Source of the DNA: Hahella sp. HNIBRBA332
Lineage (GTDB): Bacteria; Pseudomonadota; Gammaproteobacteria; Pseudomonadales; Oleiphilaceae
Direction of reading: 5' to 3'
DNA length: 64,000 bases
Assembly: GCF_030719035.1 (NCBI RefSeq)
Contig: NZ_CP132203.1
Location: 310,001 to 374,000 of the forward strand
The notes under the pieces were generated by a model. That model was not told the origin of the DNA. It ran no database searches and saw nothing but the letters and a program-made list of their open reading frames with translations. The translations under genes and the position numbers were made by a program. Positions 17,189-26,656 of the stretch are shown piece by piece; positions within the stretch are counted from its first letter, which is position 1, and every line of letters begins with the position of its first letter.

Positions 17189-17582
17189 AATCTTTCCAGT
17201 TACACTGTTGCTCGCCGTGCTGATTGATTTTCCACCATAGATCCGGCGCATCTTCTTCCTCTTCTTCAATCCAGCCGCTTGCAGAACAGCGCACCTCTTT
17301 ATTGAGGGCGGAGAATGCGCTGCGAGCACAGTCCAGATCAGTTTCCCAGGGCGTAGCGGAGGAGTCGAACCAAACGCTTGTGAAGCGCTTGCCGGAAGCC
17401 TTTTCAACAATGATGACGGGAATGTCGGCGCCGTTGTAGCTGGTGCGGATCTTGTGTGTGTTTCCCTCCACCAAGGGCGCTCCCTCAATCGTCAGATGTT
17501 TTTTCAACCATTCGCATATATCTGGAATATTGGTGTCCAGAATATAGATTTCGATATCGGGATAGCGGGGGGGATTTTGCAT
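17187..17582 (-). CDS. conserved hypothetical protein, acidic C-terminus
   Basis: A 131-residue soluble protein that I cannot assign to a named function. It begins MQNPPRYPDIEIYILDT, has a mixed alpha/beta pattern with TSYNGADIPVIIVEKASGKRF and FTSVWFDSSATPWETDLDCA, then a run of five Glu and a Trp-rich end. The coding frame has normal composition, and it sits 3 bp after the next upstream gene, so both are probably in an operon with dapE. No signal peptide or metal motif is visible. Confidence 0.75.
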   Translation of the reverse strand: MQNPPRYPDIEIYILDTNIPDICEWLKKHLTIEGAPLVEGNTHKIRTSYNGADIPVIIVEKASGKRFTSVWFDSSATPWETDLDCARSAFSALNKEVRCSASGWIEEEEEDAPDLWWKINQHGEQQCNWKD

Positions 17583-17585
17583 ATA

Positions 17586-17888
17586 TCAGGACTCTTTCCG
17601 GTTGCCACTGTCGTTGGCGAAATTGGATAAACGTATAATAAGTAAGCGGATATAGCCATACGCCGCCATTACTAGGCCGATAATAAGGAGCGCAAGCACG
17701 ATCAGGTTGAGCAGGTCCTGAGCCAATGTGGCGGAGTGCGTCGCTTCGGAGATCACCAGCGTCGCCATGGCGCATATTGCTGTGACGCCTCCGCACAGAA
17801 AACACTGAAAAGCGCGCGCCTGATCGTAATCCCGCTTTCGCAATAGCTGCATCAGTCGCTTCATGATGCTGGGATGGGTTGATGGCAT
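17586..17888 (-). CDS. small two-helix membrane protein, hypothetical
   Basis: A 100-residue protein with a basic N-terminus (MKRLMQLLRKRDYDQARAF) and two hydrophobic segments, about 31-50 and 59-82. It ends with a charged cytoplasmic tail. It has no motif I recognise. It lies between dapE and the 131-residue hypothetical with short gaps. A second Met at codon 9 could be the start. Function unknown. Confidence 0.65.
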   Translation of the reverse strand: MPSTHPSIMKRLMQLLRKRDYDQARAFQCFLCGGVTAICAMATLVISEATHSATLAQDLLNLIVLALLIIGLVMAAYGYIRLLIIRLSNFANDSGNRKES

Positions 17889-17919
17889 AGGCTCCGCTCC
17901 TGCCTGCTAATTATCGAGT

Positions 17920-19071
17920 CTAGTCAGGCTCGACTACCAGTAATTCTTCCAGAATATGTTCATAAATACTGCTGAGTTGGTCAATCTCGCTGACCAGGAC
18001 CTGTTCATTAATTCTGTGTATGGTGGCATTGCAAGGCCCTAGTTCCACTACCTGCGCGCCGGTTGGTGCGATAAACCGTCCATCCGATGTTCCGCCGCTG
18101 GTGGAAAGTGTCGTATCAGAGCCGCGAACATGTTTGATCGCTTTTTGGGTGGCTTCTATCAGTGGCCCTTTACTGGTCAGGAAGGGCTCGCCATATAAGC
18201 GCCATTCTATGTCGTAGTCCAGACCATGCTTTTGAAGAATCGCTTCACTTCTTTGCTTGATAACGTCCGCGTTTAGCTCGGTCGAAAAGCGCAGGTTAAA
18301 CATGACATTGAGTTCGCCTGGAATCACATTGGTGGCGCCGGTTCCGCCGTTAATGTTGGAAATCTGCAGGCTGGTGGCGGGAAAGAAGTCATTGCCCTCG
18401 TCCCACTTTTCATTCGCTAATTCCGCCAATGCTGGCGCAGCTTTATGGATCGGATTGTCGGCCAGGTGAGGGTAAGCGACATGTCCTTGGATGCCTTTGA
18501 CTATCAGTGTTGCGCCAATGGAGCCGCGACGGCCGTTTTTGATGACGTCGCCAACAGTATGAGTGCTAGAAGGTTCTCCGACGATGCACCAATCGATGAC
18601 TTCGCCCTTGTCGACCAGGTATTCCACGACTTTAACCGTGCCGTTTACTGCGTGGCCCTCTTCGTCGCTGGTGATCAGCCAGCCAATGGAGCCTCGATGG
18701 TTAGGGTGTTTTTCAACGAAACGTTCACAGGCTGTCATGAAGGCCGCCAGGCTTCCCTTCATATCTGCGGCGCCTCTTCCGTGCAGAACGCCATCTTTCA
18801 CCTCTGCGGCGAAGGGGGGGTATTCCCACTTCTCTTCTGGTCCTGTAGGGACAACATCGGTGTGGCCGGCGAAAACGACCAGTGGGGCTTGGGTGCCGCG
18901 CTTAGCCCAAAAGTTTTGAACTTCTCCGAAAGGAAGGTCCGTTATTTCAAATCCGATGGTTTGCAACCTCTGACTTAATAGTTCCTGGCAGCCTGCGTCA
19001 TGAGGGGTGACGGAAGGGCGCTTGATAAGGTCCACAGCCAGTTCCAGGGTAGGGGAAAGGGAATCGGTCAT
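17920..19071 (-). CDS. dapE: succinyl-diaminopimelate desuccinylase
   Basis: Zinc-dependent M20 amidase that releases L,L-diaminopimelate from its N-succinyl form in lysine and peptidoglycan synthesis. The 383-residue protein has the zinc motifs VVFAGHTDVVPTG, GRGAADMKGSLAA (bridging Asp), TSDEEGHAVNGT (catalytic and bridging Glu) and a late GGTSDGRFIAP. I start at 19071 (MTDSLSPTLELAVDLI), which is the family N-terminus; the 37 extra upstream codons are not conserved. It follows dapD with a gap of about 115 bp. Confidence 0.96.
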   Translation of the reverse strand: MTDSLSPTLELAVDLIKRPSVTPHDAGCQELLSQRLQTIGFEITDLPFGEVQNFWAKRGTQAPLVVFAGHTDVVPTGPEEKWEYPPFAAEVKDGVLHGRGAADMKGSLAAFMTACERFVEKHPNHRGSIGWLITSDEEGHAVNGTVKVVEYLVDKGEVIDWCIVGEPSSTHTVGDVIKNGRRGSIGATLIVKGIQGHVAYPHLADNPIHKAAPALAELANEKWDEGNDFFPATSLQISNINGGTGATNVIPGELNVMFNLRFSTELNADVIKQRSEAILQKHGLDYDIEWRLYGEPFLTSKGPLIEATQKAIKHVRGSDTTLSTSGGTSDGRFIAPTGAQVVELGPCNATIHRINEQVLVSEIDQLSSIYEHILEELLVVEPD

Positions 19072-19187
19072 GATGCGCTCAACGAGTAATGGGTTGCGAT
19101 TGGAAATAAGGCGGACGACTGGGGGTCTGTCCGCCTTGCTGCATTTTATATCATTCAAGGGACAGGTAGTCCCATACCGCATTGATA

Positions 19188-20213
19188 TCAGTTATTTGCG
19201 TGCAATGCTTCGTTCAACTGAATCGCCGTTTTGTTGGTGACGACTTCAATTCTGCCTGTTTCAGAGTTGCGGCGGAACAATAGGTCGTTCTGGCCGGCCA
19301 GTTCGCGGGCTTTGACGATTTTTGCAACGTCGCCTTTGTCGTCCATTACCGCCACTTTAGAGCCTGCGGTGATGTACAGGCCGGCCTCCACTTTGCAGCG
19401 GTCGCCCAGAGGGATGCCTATTCCAGCATTGGCCCCGATCAGTGAGTTCTTGCCGACGGAGATAATAATGGCTCCGCCGCCGGACAGGGTGCCCATGGTG
19501 GAGCAACCACCGCCAAGATCGGAGCCTTCTCCGATCATTACGCCTGCGGAAATGCGGCCTTCGATCATGGATGCGCCTTCGGTGCCTGCGTTAAAGTTGA
19601 CGAAACCTTCATGCATGATGGTGGTGCCTTCGCCAATATAAGCGCCGAGCCTGACCCGGGCGGTATCTGCGATGCGTACGCCTTTGGGAACTACGTAGTC
19701 AGTCATCTGCGGGAACTTGTCCACGGAAAAGACGCGCAGGGTTTCGCCATTAGCGCGAGCGCTCAGTTGACGTGACGAAAGTTCATCGATGTCGATAGCG
19801 CCTTGTGATGTCCAGGCGACATTGGGAAGTAGTGCGAAAATGCCTTCCAGATTGATGCCGTGAGGTTTGACAAAGCGATGGGATATCAGCTGTAGCTTTA
19901 AATACACTTCGGGTGTGGAAGAGGCTTTACCGTCTGCTTCAATAATGACGGCCACCGTTGGGCGTTTTGAGTCACGTAATGCCTTGGCTGTTTGTGCTTG
20001 TACGGACAGGCTCGCTTTGTCGAATGCGATGGCCAGACTCTCCAGCTTTTGAGCGTCAAGCTCCAGTGTCTGATTGCCGCCGGTGTAGCCCAATGAATCC
20101 TTCAGCAGTTCTTTCACCTCTGCTGTGGGGTTCCACAAAGGGGCGGCGAAATAGGTTTCAAGCCAGTCTCCTTTGCTGTTCTTGGCGCCTACGCCAATGC
20201 CAAATGCCAACAT
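19188..20213 (-). CDS. dapD: tetrahydrodipicolinate N-succinyltransferase
   Basis: Succinylates tetrahydrodipicolinate using succinyl-CoA in the lysine/DAP pathway. The 341-residue length and the start MLAFGIGVGAKNSKGDWLET fit the long DapD type of Pseudomonas (about 344 residues), not the shorter E. coli form. The left-handed beta-helix region includes VRIADTARVRLGAYIGEGTT, GSDLGGGCSTMGTLSGGG and GANAGIGIPLGDRCKVEAGL. It lies between the YffB-like gene and dapE on the same strand. Confidence 0.95.
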   Translation of the reverse strand: MLAFGIGVGAKNSKGDWLETYFAAPLWNPTAEVKELLKDSLGYTGGNQTLELDAQKLESLAIAFDKASLSVQAQTAKALRDSKRPTVAVIIEADGKASSTPEVYLKLQLISHRFVKPHGINLEGIFALLPNVAWTSQGAIDIDELSSRQLSARANGETLRVFSVDKFPQMTDYVVPKGVRIADTARVRLGAYIGEGTTIMHEGFVNFNAGTEGASMIEGRISAGVMIGEGSDLGGGCSTMGTLSGGGAIIISVGKNSLIGANAGIGIPLGDRCKVEAGLYITAGSKVAVMDDKGDVAKIVKARELAGQNDLLFRRNSETGRIEVVTNKTAIQLNEALHANN

Positions 20214-20287
20214 GATAGTACCTTCTTTGCTTAGTGTTTAATGTCTTGGAATGTCTGTTGCTCCGGTGTCGGGAGACCGCGACTCGT

Positions 20288-20638
20288 TCAGGTGTATTTT
20301 TCTAACTGGGACGGCGTAAAGCCTGTAATGATTTCTCCTGATGGCGTCTCAATCACCGGGCGCTTGATAACGGAGCTGTGCTCCGACAGTAATTCTTTCG
20401 TCTTGGCTCCTGACTCTATATCGGACTTATCCGAATCCGAGAGTTTGCGCCAAGTAGTTCCCCTTTTGTTGACTAACGTTTCCACGCCCACTGCGTTAAG
20501 CCAGGTTTCCAGATTGCTTTGGGGAACGCCAGTTTTTTTAAAGTCGTGAAAAGTATATGCAATATTGTTGGCTTCCAACCATTTTCGGGCTTTTTTTACG
20601 GTGTCGCAGTTGCTGATTCCGTAGACTTTCAAACTCAT
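20288..20638 (-). CDS. yffB: ArsC/Spx-family protein YffB
   Basis: A 116-residue thioredoxin-fold protein of the arsenate reductase (ArsC) family, YffB branch. It has a single N-terminal cysteine in VYGISNCDTVKKARKWLE, then NIAYTFHDF, NKRGTTWRKL and the cis-Pro/Arg motif VIKRPVIE. It lacks the CXXC pair of Spx. YffB proteins have been proposed to act as glutathione-dependent reductases; the true substrate is not settled. It sits between dapC and dapD, an order also seen in Pseudomonas, with no clear functional link to lysine synthesis. Confidence 0.9.
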   Translation of the reverse strand: MSLKVYGISNCDTVKKARKWLEANNIAYTFHDFKKTGVPQSNLETWLNAVGVETLVNKRGTTWRKLSDSDKSDIESGAKTKELLSEHSSVIKRPVIETPSGEIITGFTPSQLEKYT

Positions 20639-20701
20639 TGGGTCATTTACCTGTTGCTTTACGAAGTTTCGGCTTTGAGTTGTGCGCTCGTAATGGACTG
20701 T

Positions 20702-21895
20702 TCACAGTGACTCTATGAAGGACTTGATGCGGTGGGCGGCCTCGATGCACTCGTCCAATGAGGCGACCAGCGCCATGCGGACGCGTCCCGTCCCGGGATT
20801 GACGCCTTGCTGTTCACGTCCCAAGAAACGCCCGGGTAAAACGGTGAGATTTTTCTCCGCATAAAGACGTTGTGCAAAAGCGTCGTCAGGAATCGGCGTA
20901 TGCGCCCAGAAGTAAAAGGCCGCGTCAGGCGTCTCAAGTGGCCAGCATGGAGCAAGTATCTCCTTAAAGCTTTGAAATTTACTCACATACTGTTTGCGAT
21001 TTTTTCGTACATGTTCTTCGTCACCCCAAAGTGCGACGGAGGCTAGTTGCGTCGGGATGGGCATTGAGCAGCCATGATAAGTGCGGTAACGAAGAAATTC
21101 TCGAAGTATGCTCGCATCGCCCGCAACAAAACCTGACCTTAATCCCGGAACGTTTGAGCGCTTTGACAGACTGTGAAATACAATGCAGCGGCGATAGTCA
21201 TGTCGGCCCAATTTGGCGCAGGCTTCCAGTAGTCCAACGGGGGCGGCGGACTCATCGAAATAAATTTCCGAGTAGCACTCGTCCGAGGCAATAATGAAAT
21301 TGTGCTCATCAGCCAGAGAAATCAGTTTTTGTAGTGTCTCAATAGGGGTAACGCGGCCGGTTGGGTTGCCAGGAGAGCAAAGAAACAGGAGTTGGCAGCG
21401 TCGCCAAATGGAGTTTGGGACTGAGTCAAAATCAGGAATGAAGCCATTGCTAGCGCCGCAGGGCAGAAAATAGGGCTCTGCCCCCGCCAGATAAGCGGCG
21501 CCTTCATATATCTGGTAAAACGGGTTCGGGCTGACGACAAGGGCGTCCTGGGTGGGATTAATAACCGCCTGCGCAAAGGCGAACAGGGCCTCTCGAGTGC
21601 CATTAACTGGCAAGACTTGAGATTCCGGATCTATTCCGCCCGCCAGAGTGAAGCGTTTCTCCAGCCATCCGGCAATGGCCTGACGGAGCTCAGACTCTCC
21701 TTTGGTCGTGGGGTAGCGTGAAAGGGCGCTCATATTATTCCGCAACACTTCCATAGCGAACTCTGGCGGTGCGTGTTTGGGCTCGCCGATAGAAAGCGCT
21801 ATATGGGGCAGATGCTCTGGCGGATGGGCGGATTGCTTCAGCTGAGCCAGTTTTTCAAAAGGGTAAGGCTGTAGACGAGATAGGTTAGGGTTCAT
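20702..21895 (-). CDS. dapC: N-succinyldiaminopimelate aminotransferase
   Basis: PLP-dependent class I aminotransferase, 397 residues, that makes N-succinyl-L,L-diaminopimelate from the product of DapD. It begins MNPNLSRLQPYPFEKLAQLK, typical of DapC. It has CSPGNPTGRVTP, SDECYSEIYFDE, the PLP-lysine region FHSLSKRSNVPGLRSGFVAG, and a C-terminal Arg motif GRVRMALVA. The position between glnD and dapD supports DapC over other class I enzymes. With dapD and dapE this gives the succinylase branch. Confidence 0.94.
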   Translation of the reverse strand: MNPNLSRLQPYPFEKLAQLKQSAHPPEHLPHIALSIGEPKHAPPEFAMEVLRNNMSALSRYPTTKGESELRQAIAGWLEKRFTLAGGIDPESQVLPVNGTREALFAFAQAVINPTQDALVVSPNPFYQIYEGAAYLAGAEPYFLPCGASNGFIPDFDSVPNSIWRRCQLLFLCSPGNPTGRVTPIETLQKLISLADEHNFIIASDECYSEIYFDESAAPVGLLEACAKLGRHDYRRCIVFHSLSKRSNVPGLRSGFVAGDASILREFLRYRTYHGCSMPIPTQLASVALWGDEEHVRKNRKQYVSKFQSFKEILAPCWPLETPDAAFYFWAHTPIPDDAFAQRLYAEKNLTVLPGRFLGREQQGVNPGTGRVRMALVASLDECIEAAHRIKSFIESL

Positions 21896-21940
21896 ATCTT
21901 TGTCATTACTCCAGAGCCTGTCGTCAATGGGGGCGGACGA

Positions 21941-24661
21941 CTATAGTTCTTTGCTGTTCTGTTGGTCTAATTGCCCGCAAATATCGTCGCGCAATATTCG
22001 GCATAGCTCGGGGTCGCTCAAGGGCGCTCCATCAATATCTGTCAGAACGAAAACGTCTTCCACTCGTTCGCCAAGCGTCGCGATGCGAGCTGTGACCAGT
22101 TCCACCTCGTGCTCCAGCAGAATGCTGCCGATACGGGCGAGCAGACCCGGACGGTCTGGAGTGATGATCTCCATGACCGTGCGTTGGTTAACCGTGTCAT
22201 TACTGAAAGTGACTTCGGTCGGAAAGTAAAAGTGCTTCAACTGCCTGGGCGTGCGTCGCTTGATGACATTGGGGTAGTGCTCAGGATTACTTAATTCTCG
22301 CTCCAGACGCTGAGAAATCTGCTTCTTACTGACAGACCCGCTTGTGTCTGCGTCGGCGCTGCTGACAACAAATGAGCCAAGACTGAATCTGTCAGTAGCG
22401 CAGTTAATGCGGGCTTCGGCAATATTCAGGCGTAGTTGCTCCAGTGTGGCTGTCGTGGCGGCGAATAAGTCGTCGCGTGCGCGCTGATACACCATGATTT
22501 GCATGAAGCCTTCTGCTTCGCCGCCCTTGGCGTCACGAATTAATACGAGCGGCTCGGTGGAGTCGCCATGCCGGATAATGGCGGCGGTCTGCCATGCTAT
22601 CTCACCGGTGGAATCCTGCAAAAAGTACTCTTCTTCCAGGGCGCTCCAGATAGCGTCGATATTGTTGTCGCTAAAATCCTGTGAGTGCAGTATCTCGCGC
22701 GCTTCAGCTTGGGTGTCCGCCACCCACTGACTGCGGTCGGGTGGTGTGTCCAGGCCGCGGCGGATTGCCCGTTTGGTTTCGCTGTAGAGTTGTCGCAAAA
22801 GAGCTGCGCGCCAAGTGTTCCATAATTTAGGATTGGTGGCGCTGATATCGCATACAGTCAGTGTATAGAGGTAATCCAGGTGTATTTGTGAGTCGATCTT
22901 GCTGGCGAACTCATGGATCACTTCAGGGTCGGATGGGTCTTTGCGTTGCGCTGTCATCGACATTAGCAAGTGGTTGCGCACCAGCCAGGCCACCAAACTG
23001 GTATCCCGCTGGCTGAGATGGTGCCTTCTGCAAAATGCTTCGACGTCCTCGGCGCCCAATTCCGAGTGATCGCCGCCACGCCCTTTGGCTATATCGTGAT
23101 AAATGCCGGCAATGTATAAAAGCTCAAGTTTGGGCAGTCGATACACTAGGCGGGTCGCTAATGGGTAATCTTTGACGCTTTCGGGGTTGCGCAGGCGGAT
23201 CATGTTGCGAATAACGTGAATGGTGTGCGCATCCACGGTGTAGATATGAAATAAGTCGTGCTGCATCTTGCCGACAATGCGGCCAAATTCAGGGAGATAC
23301 TTGCCTAGCACCCCATAGCGCTTCATGGATGAGAGTGTGCGATGCAGGGCGTGAGGCGTTTTTAGAATCTCCATAAATAGAGATGTGTTGGCCAAATCGC
23401 TGCGGAATTTGTCGTCTATCAGATGTCGGTGCGCTCTGATTGCCCGTATGGTGTTGGCGCGAATGCCTCTGACCTGGGGGCTTTGCGCCATCAGCAGAAA
23501 AACTTCTACTAAGGCGAAAGGCTGGTAGGCGAACGTCTGGTTGTTAATGGCTTCGATATAGTCATTGCGGATATGGAAGCGCCTGTTGAGCGGTACAATG
23601 ACTTCCTCGTCGTCTGCGTGTAGGATAATTTCATCGAAGTATTGCAGTACCACGTCGTTTAGCTCGCCTAGCGCCATGGCGTAGCGGTAGTACTCCTGCA
23701 TCATTTGCTCGACGCCAAGACCATCTTCACGGTCGACATAGCCCAATAGATTGGCCAGCGAGCGTTGATGGTCGAAAAGCAGTCTGTTTTCGTTACGTCC
23801 CGCCAACATCTGTAGGCCGTATCTTAAGCGCCACAGATAAGCTTCGCCTTCACGCAAGGTGCTGTACTCATCAGCGGTCAGGAAGTCGTAAGCCGTCTCG
23901 CTGTCACTGCTTTCATTGCAGAAATGTCGCTTGGTGATCCAGCCGATGGTCTGAATATCGCGCAGTGTGCCCGGAGAGGTCTTGATGTTGGGCTCAAGGT
24001 TGTATTCGGTATCGCCGTACTTCTGATGCCTTTCCAGTTGCTCGTCACGTTTGGCGCTGAAAAAGCGTTGATCGGTCCATGACTCATCTGAGTAGGCGCG
24101 ACGGCTGAGCTGGTTGCGAAGCTCTGGCGCGCCCGCGAGGGTGCGAGTTTCCAGTAAGTTGGTGGCGATAGTGATATCCGTCGCCGCTTTGGCTATCGAC
24201 TCTGATACAGTACGGACGCTATGGCCAATATCGAGATTAAGGTCCCACAGCAGGGTAATGAAGCCCTCAATCGCTGGGCCAAATTCGCTAATGTCAGCGT
24301 CATCATCAAGCAGAATCAATAAATCAATATCAGAATGGGGAAGGAGTTCATTGCGCCCGTACCCGCCTACCGCAAGAAGGCATATTTTTTCTGGATCAGA
24401 CCAGTTTGCGCCTAACCACAAGGCTTTGAGCACTTGGTCGATGTAAGCGGCTCGTCCAGCAACCAGCTCTCTAATAGGGGCTCCGGACTTGAACTGCTCG
24501 TGCAGTCGCTCGGTGGCGCATTGCAGTGATTGCTTGAGAAAGCCCAGGGCGGGCTTTCCTTCTTTCAGAAGCGCGGCGTAGGCGTTGGCGTCAAATATGA
24601 GACGCTGATCAAGCCTGATTGGCGGCGCTTCCGTTAATGCCTGGTCGCTTTGTTCAGTCAT
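21941..24661 (-). CDS. glnD: PII uridylyltransferase / uridylyl-removing enzyme
   Basis: Senses glutamine and uridylylates or deuridylylates PII proteins (GlnB/GlnK), setting nitrogen regulation. The 906-residue protein has, in order, a nucleotidyltransferase domain with VGGYGRNELLPHSDIDLLIL, a linker, an HD domain with IYHDIAKGRGGDHSELGAED, and two C-terminal ACT domains (the first after the HD linker, the second starting ITPDRPGLLARIGSILLEHE). All catalytic motifs are present. It follows map with a 16-bp gap and precedes dapC. Confidence 0.97.
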   Translation of the reverse strand: MTEQSDQALTEAPPIRLDQRLIFDANAYAALLKEGKPALGFLKQSLQCATERLHEQFKSGAPIRELVAGRAAYIDQVLKALWLGANWSDPEKICLLAVGGYGRNELLPHSDIDLLILLDDDADISEFGPAIEGFITLLWDLNLDIGHSVRTVSESIAKAATDITIATNLLETRTLAGAPELRNQLSRRAYSDESWTDQRFFSAKRDEQLERHQKYGDTEYNLEPNIKTSPGTLRDIQTIGWITKRHFCNESSDSETAYDFLTADEYSTLREGEAYLWRLRYGLQMLAGRNENRLLFDHQRSLANLLGYVDREDGLGVEQMMQEYYRYAMALGELNDVVLQYFDEIILHADDEEVIVPLNRRFHIRNDYIEAINNQTFAYQPFALVEVFLLMAQSPQVRGIRANTIRAIRAHRHLIDDKFRSDLANTSLFMEILKTPHALHRTLSSMKRYGVLGKYLPEFGRIVGKMQHDLFHIYTVDAHTIHVIRNMIRLRNPESVKDYPLATRLVYRLPKLELLYIAGIYHDIAKGRGGDHSELGAEDVEAFCRRHHLSQRDTSLVAWLVRNHLLMSMTAQRKDPSDPEVIHEFASKIDSQIHLDYLYTLTVCDISATNPKLWNTWRAALLRQLYSETKRAIRRGLDTPPDRSQWVADTQAEAREILHSQDFSDNNIDAIWSALEEEYFLQDSTGEIAWQTAAIIRHGDSTEPLVLIRDAKGGEAEGFMQIMVYQRARDDLFAATTATLEQLRLNIAEARINCATDRFSLGSFVVSSADADTSGSVSKKQISQRLERELSNPEHYPNVIKRRTPRQLKHFYFPTEVTFSNDTVNQRTVMEIITPDRPGLLARIGSILLEHEVELVTARIATLGERVEDVFVLTDIDGAPLSDPELCRILRDDICGQLDQQNSKEL

Positions 24662-24677
24662 AAACCGGATTTATTGA

Positions 24678-25448
24678 CTAGAAAGACTCTTCGCTGCGCT
24701 TGGTAAGAACTTCGTATCCATCTGCAGTCACCAGAATGGTGTGCTCCCACTGAGCTGAAAGCTTATGGTCCTTGGTGACGACTGTCCAGCCGTCGGGAAG
24801 CAGTTTGCAGTGGCGCTTGCCCTGGTTGATCATCGGCTCAATCGTAAAGGTCATGCCTTCTTTGATCACCATGCCGGTTCCCGGCGCGCCATAGTGCATT
24901 ACCTGCGGCTCTTCGTGAAACACCGCGCCGATGCCATGGCCGCAATACTCTCTTACGACGGAATAATGCTGGCTTTCTGCATATTGCTGGATGACATGCC
25001 CAATGTCGCCAAGGCGAACCCCGGGTTTGACCAACTCAATGCCCTTGTAAAGACACTCCTGAGTGACGCGCACCAGTCTTTCTGCGGCGATGGTGGGCTT
25101 GCCGACAAAAAACATTTTGCTGGTGTCGCCATGATAACCATCTTTAATAACGGTGATATCTATATTAACTGTGTCGCCGTTTTTCAGTATCTTTTTGTCG
25201 CTGGGGATGCCGTGACAGATAACATGGTTGACTGAGGTGCAGATGGATTTGGGGAACCCCTTGTAGTTCAGCGGAGCAGGTATGGCCTGTTGGACTTCGG
25301 TAATATATTTATGGCAAATCTCGTCCAGCTCGCCGGTGGTGACTCCTGGCTTCACATGCTCTTCAATCATTTCAAGCACTTCAGCCGCAAGGCGGCCGGC
25401 GACGCGCATTTTTTCGATTTCTTCAGGGGTTTTGATGGTAACTTTCAT
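24678..25448 (-). CDS. map: methionine aminopeptidase, type I
   Basis: Removes the initiator Met from nascent proteins. The 256-residue protein has all five metal ligands of the pita-bread fold, in NIDITVIKDGYHGDTSKMF (two Asp), YCGHGIGAVFHEEPQV (His), GMTFTIEPMI (Glu) and SAQWEHTILVT (Glu). I start at 25448 (MKVTIKTPEEIEKMR), the family N-terminus; a Met seven codons upstream is less likely. It is divergent from rpsB, as in most gammaproteobacteria, and is followed by glnD. Confidence 0.96.
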   Translation of the reverse strand: MKVTIKTPEEIEKMRVAGRLAAEVLEMIEEHVKPGVTTGELDEICHKYITEVQQAIPAPLNYKGFPKSICTSVNHVICHGIPSDKKILKNGDTVNIDITVIKDGYHGDTSKMFFVGKPTIAAERLVRVTQECLYKGIELVKPGVRLGDIGHVIQQYAESQHYSVVREYCGHGIGAVFHEEPQVMHYGAPGTGMVIKEGMTFTIEPMINQGKRHCKLLPDGWTVVTKDHKLSAQWEHTILVTADGYEVLTKRSEESF

Positions 25449-25810
25449 GCTCGCTTCTGAGGGTTCCAACTGCCTGCAAAGGCAAAGTGTGATTCTGTTG
25501 ATTGTAAACGCTGCCGTATTGTAACCGGTTCGTAGAGTGAATAAAAATCCGAGTTCTTTGCTAGGCTATCGTTTTTCTGCGTGCTTGAGCCGCTGAGCGC
25601 TCTGCGTTGAAGAGATGAAGCGTGATTTTGGTCTTTAAAAAAAGGGGTGTTTGTGGTATAAAGCGCGCCGGATTGAAATGCATCCTGAAAACAGGTGCGT
25701 TGAAGCCATAAAAACACACATGCGTCGACACATGTTTCGGGTGCCGCTTAGATGCGGTTGGAGCATGGGGTGCATGGAGGTTAAACCCAAAACTTTAAAG
25801 AGTAAAAGAT
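25449..25810. other. map-rpsB divergent promoter and rpsB leader region
   Basis: 362 bp between divergent map and rpsB. It contains the predicted rpsB promoter at 25634-25662 and about 140 nt of rpsB leader. In E. coli the rpsB leader is a target of autoregulation by protein S2; the leader here (for example ACACATGCGTCGACACATGT near 25714) could fold, but I cannot match it to a known structure. Confidence 0.55.
25634..25662 (+). promoter_or_regulatory. sigma-70 promoter of rpsB
   Basis: A -35-like TTTAAA (25634-25639) and a -10 TATAAA (25657-25662) are separated by 17 bp. A GC-rich discriminator (GCGCGCC) follows, a feature of ribosomal promoters under stringent control. Start of transcription should be near 25669. 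The -35 match is weak. Confidence 0.55.
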
Positions 25811-26572
25811 ATGTCAGAAGTTTCAATGAGAGACCTGCTGAAGGCGGGCGTTCACTTCGGTCACCAGACTCGTTTCTGGAACCCTAAAATGCGCAAATAC
25901 ATCTTCGGTGCGCGCAACAAGATTCATATCATCAACTTGGAGCACACTGTACCTGCTCTGAATGATGCGCTGCGTTTCGTTTCCAATCTGGCTGAAAAGA
26001 AAAATAAAATTCTTTTCGTAGGCACCAAACGTGCAGCCGGTAAGATCATCAAAGAAGAAGCGGATCGCGCCAGCATGCCTTATGTTAACCATCGCTGGTT
26101 GGGCGGCATGCTGACTAACTACAAAACCATTCGCCAGTCCATTCGTCGCTACCGCGAACTGGAAACTCAGAGTCAAGACGGCACTTTCGACAAGTTGACC
26201 AAAAAAGAAGTGTTGATGCTGCGTCGTGAGATGGACAAGCTGGAAAGAAGCATCGGTGGTATCAAAGATATGGGCGGTTTGCCTGATGCGTTGTTCGTGA
26301 TCGACGTGGATCATGAGCGTATCGCTATCAAAGAAGCCAACAAACTGGGTATTCCTGTTATCGGCGTAGTTGATACAAACAGCGATCCAGATGGCGTTGA
26401 CTATGTTATTCCTGGTAACGACGACGCCATTCGCGCAATTCAAGTATACGCCAAGGCTGTTGCTGACTCTTGTCTGGAAGGCTTGTCCTCTGCGGCGGGC
26501 AATGGCGATGAGTTCGTAGAAGTCAACGAAGCAGCTGCTTCCGCCGAAGAAGCTGCCGAAAAGTCAGAGTAA
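25811..26572 (+). CDS. rpsB: 30S ribosomal protein S2
   Basis: Ribosomal small-subunit protein S2, 253 residues. The start is SEVSMRDLLKAGVHFGHQTR, and the family blocks MRKYIFGARNKIHIINLE, HRWLGGMLTNYKTIRQS, LPDALFVIDVDHERIAI and GVVDTNSDPDGVDYVIPGND are all present. The C-terminus has an Ala/Glu-rich tail (from about 230), longer than in some species. It is followed by a terminator-like hairpin and tsf, the usual pair. Confidence 0.98.
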   Translation: MSEVSMRDLLKAGVHFGHQTRFWNPKMRKYIFGARNKIHIINLEHTVPALNDALRFVSNLAEKKNKILFVGTKRAAGKIIKEEADRASMPYVNHRWLGGMLTNYKTIRQSIRRYRELETQSQDGTFDKLTKKEVLMLRREMDKLERSIGGIKDMGGLPDALFVIDVDHERIAIKEANKLGIPVIGVVDTNSDPDGVDYVIPGNDDAIRAIQVYAKAVADSCLEGLSSAAGNGDEFVEVNEAAASAEEAAEKSE

Positions 26573-26593
26573 TCTTAGGCACATAGAATGATC

Positions 26594-26621
26594 AAAAAGG
26601 GGATGATCTCCCCTTTTTTTT
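26594..26621 (+). terminator. terminator/attenuator between rpsB and tsf
   Basis: A 10-bp stem (26594-26603 with 26609-26618) has loop TGATC and a run of T. It begins 21 bases after the rpsB stop and lies 36 bp before the tsf start. A terminator here would let only part of the transcription from rpsB reach tsf, as known in E. coli. Confidence 0.85.
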
Positions 26622-26656
26622 CAATTTTTCTGAACCTGACAAGTGAGGATTAAAAG

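Noticed and set aside
18445..18978. Plus-strand frame opposite dapE
   Set aside because: Shadow of dapE.
19072..19182. N-terminal extension of DapE
   Set aside because: Not conserved in the family; MTDSLSPTLELAVDLI at 19071 is the normal start.
25823..26443. Long minus-strand frame opposite rpsB
   Set aside because: Shadow of a highly biased ribosomal gene; the predicted protein is low-complexity and unlike any family.
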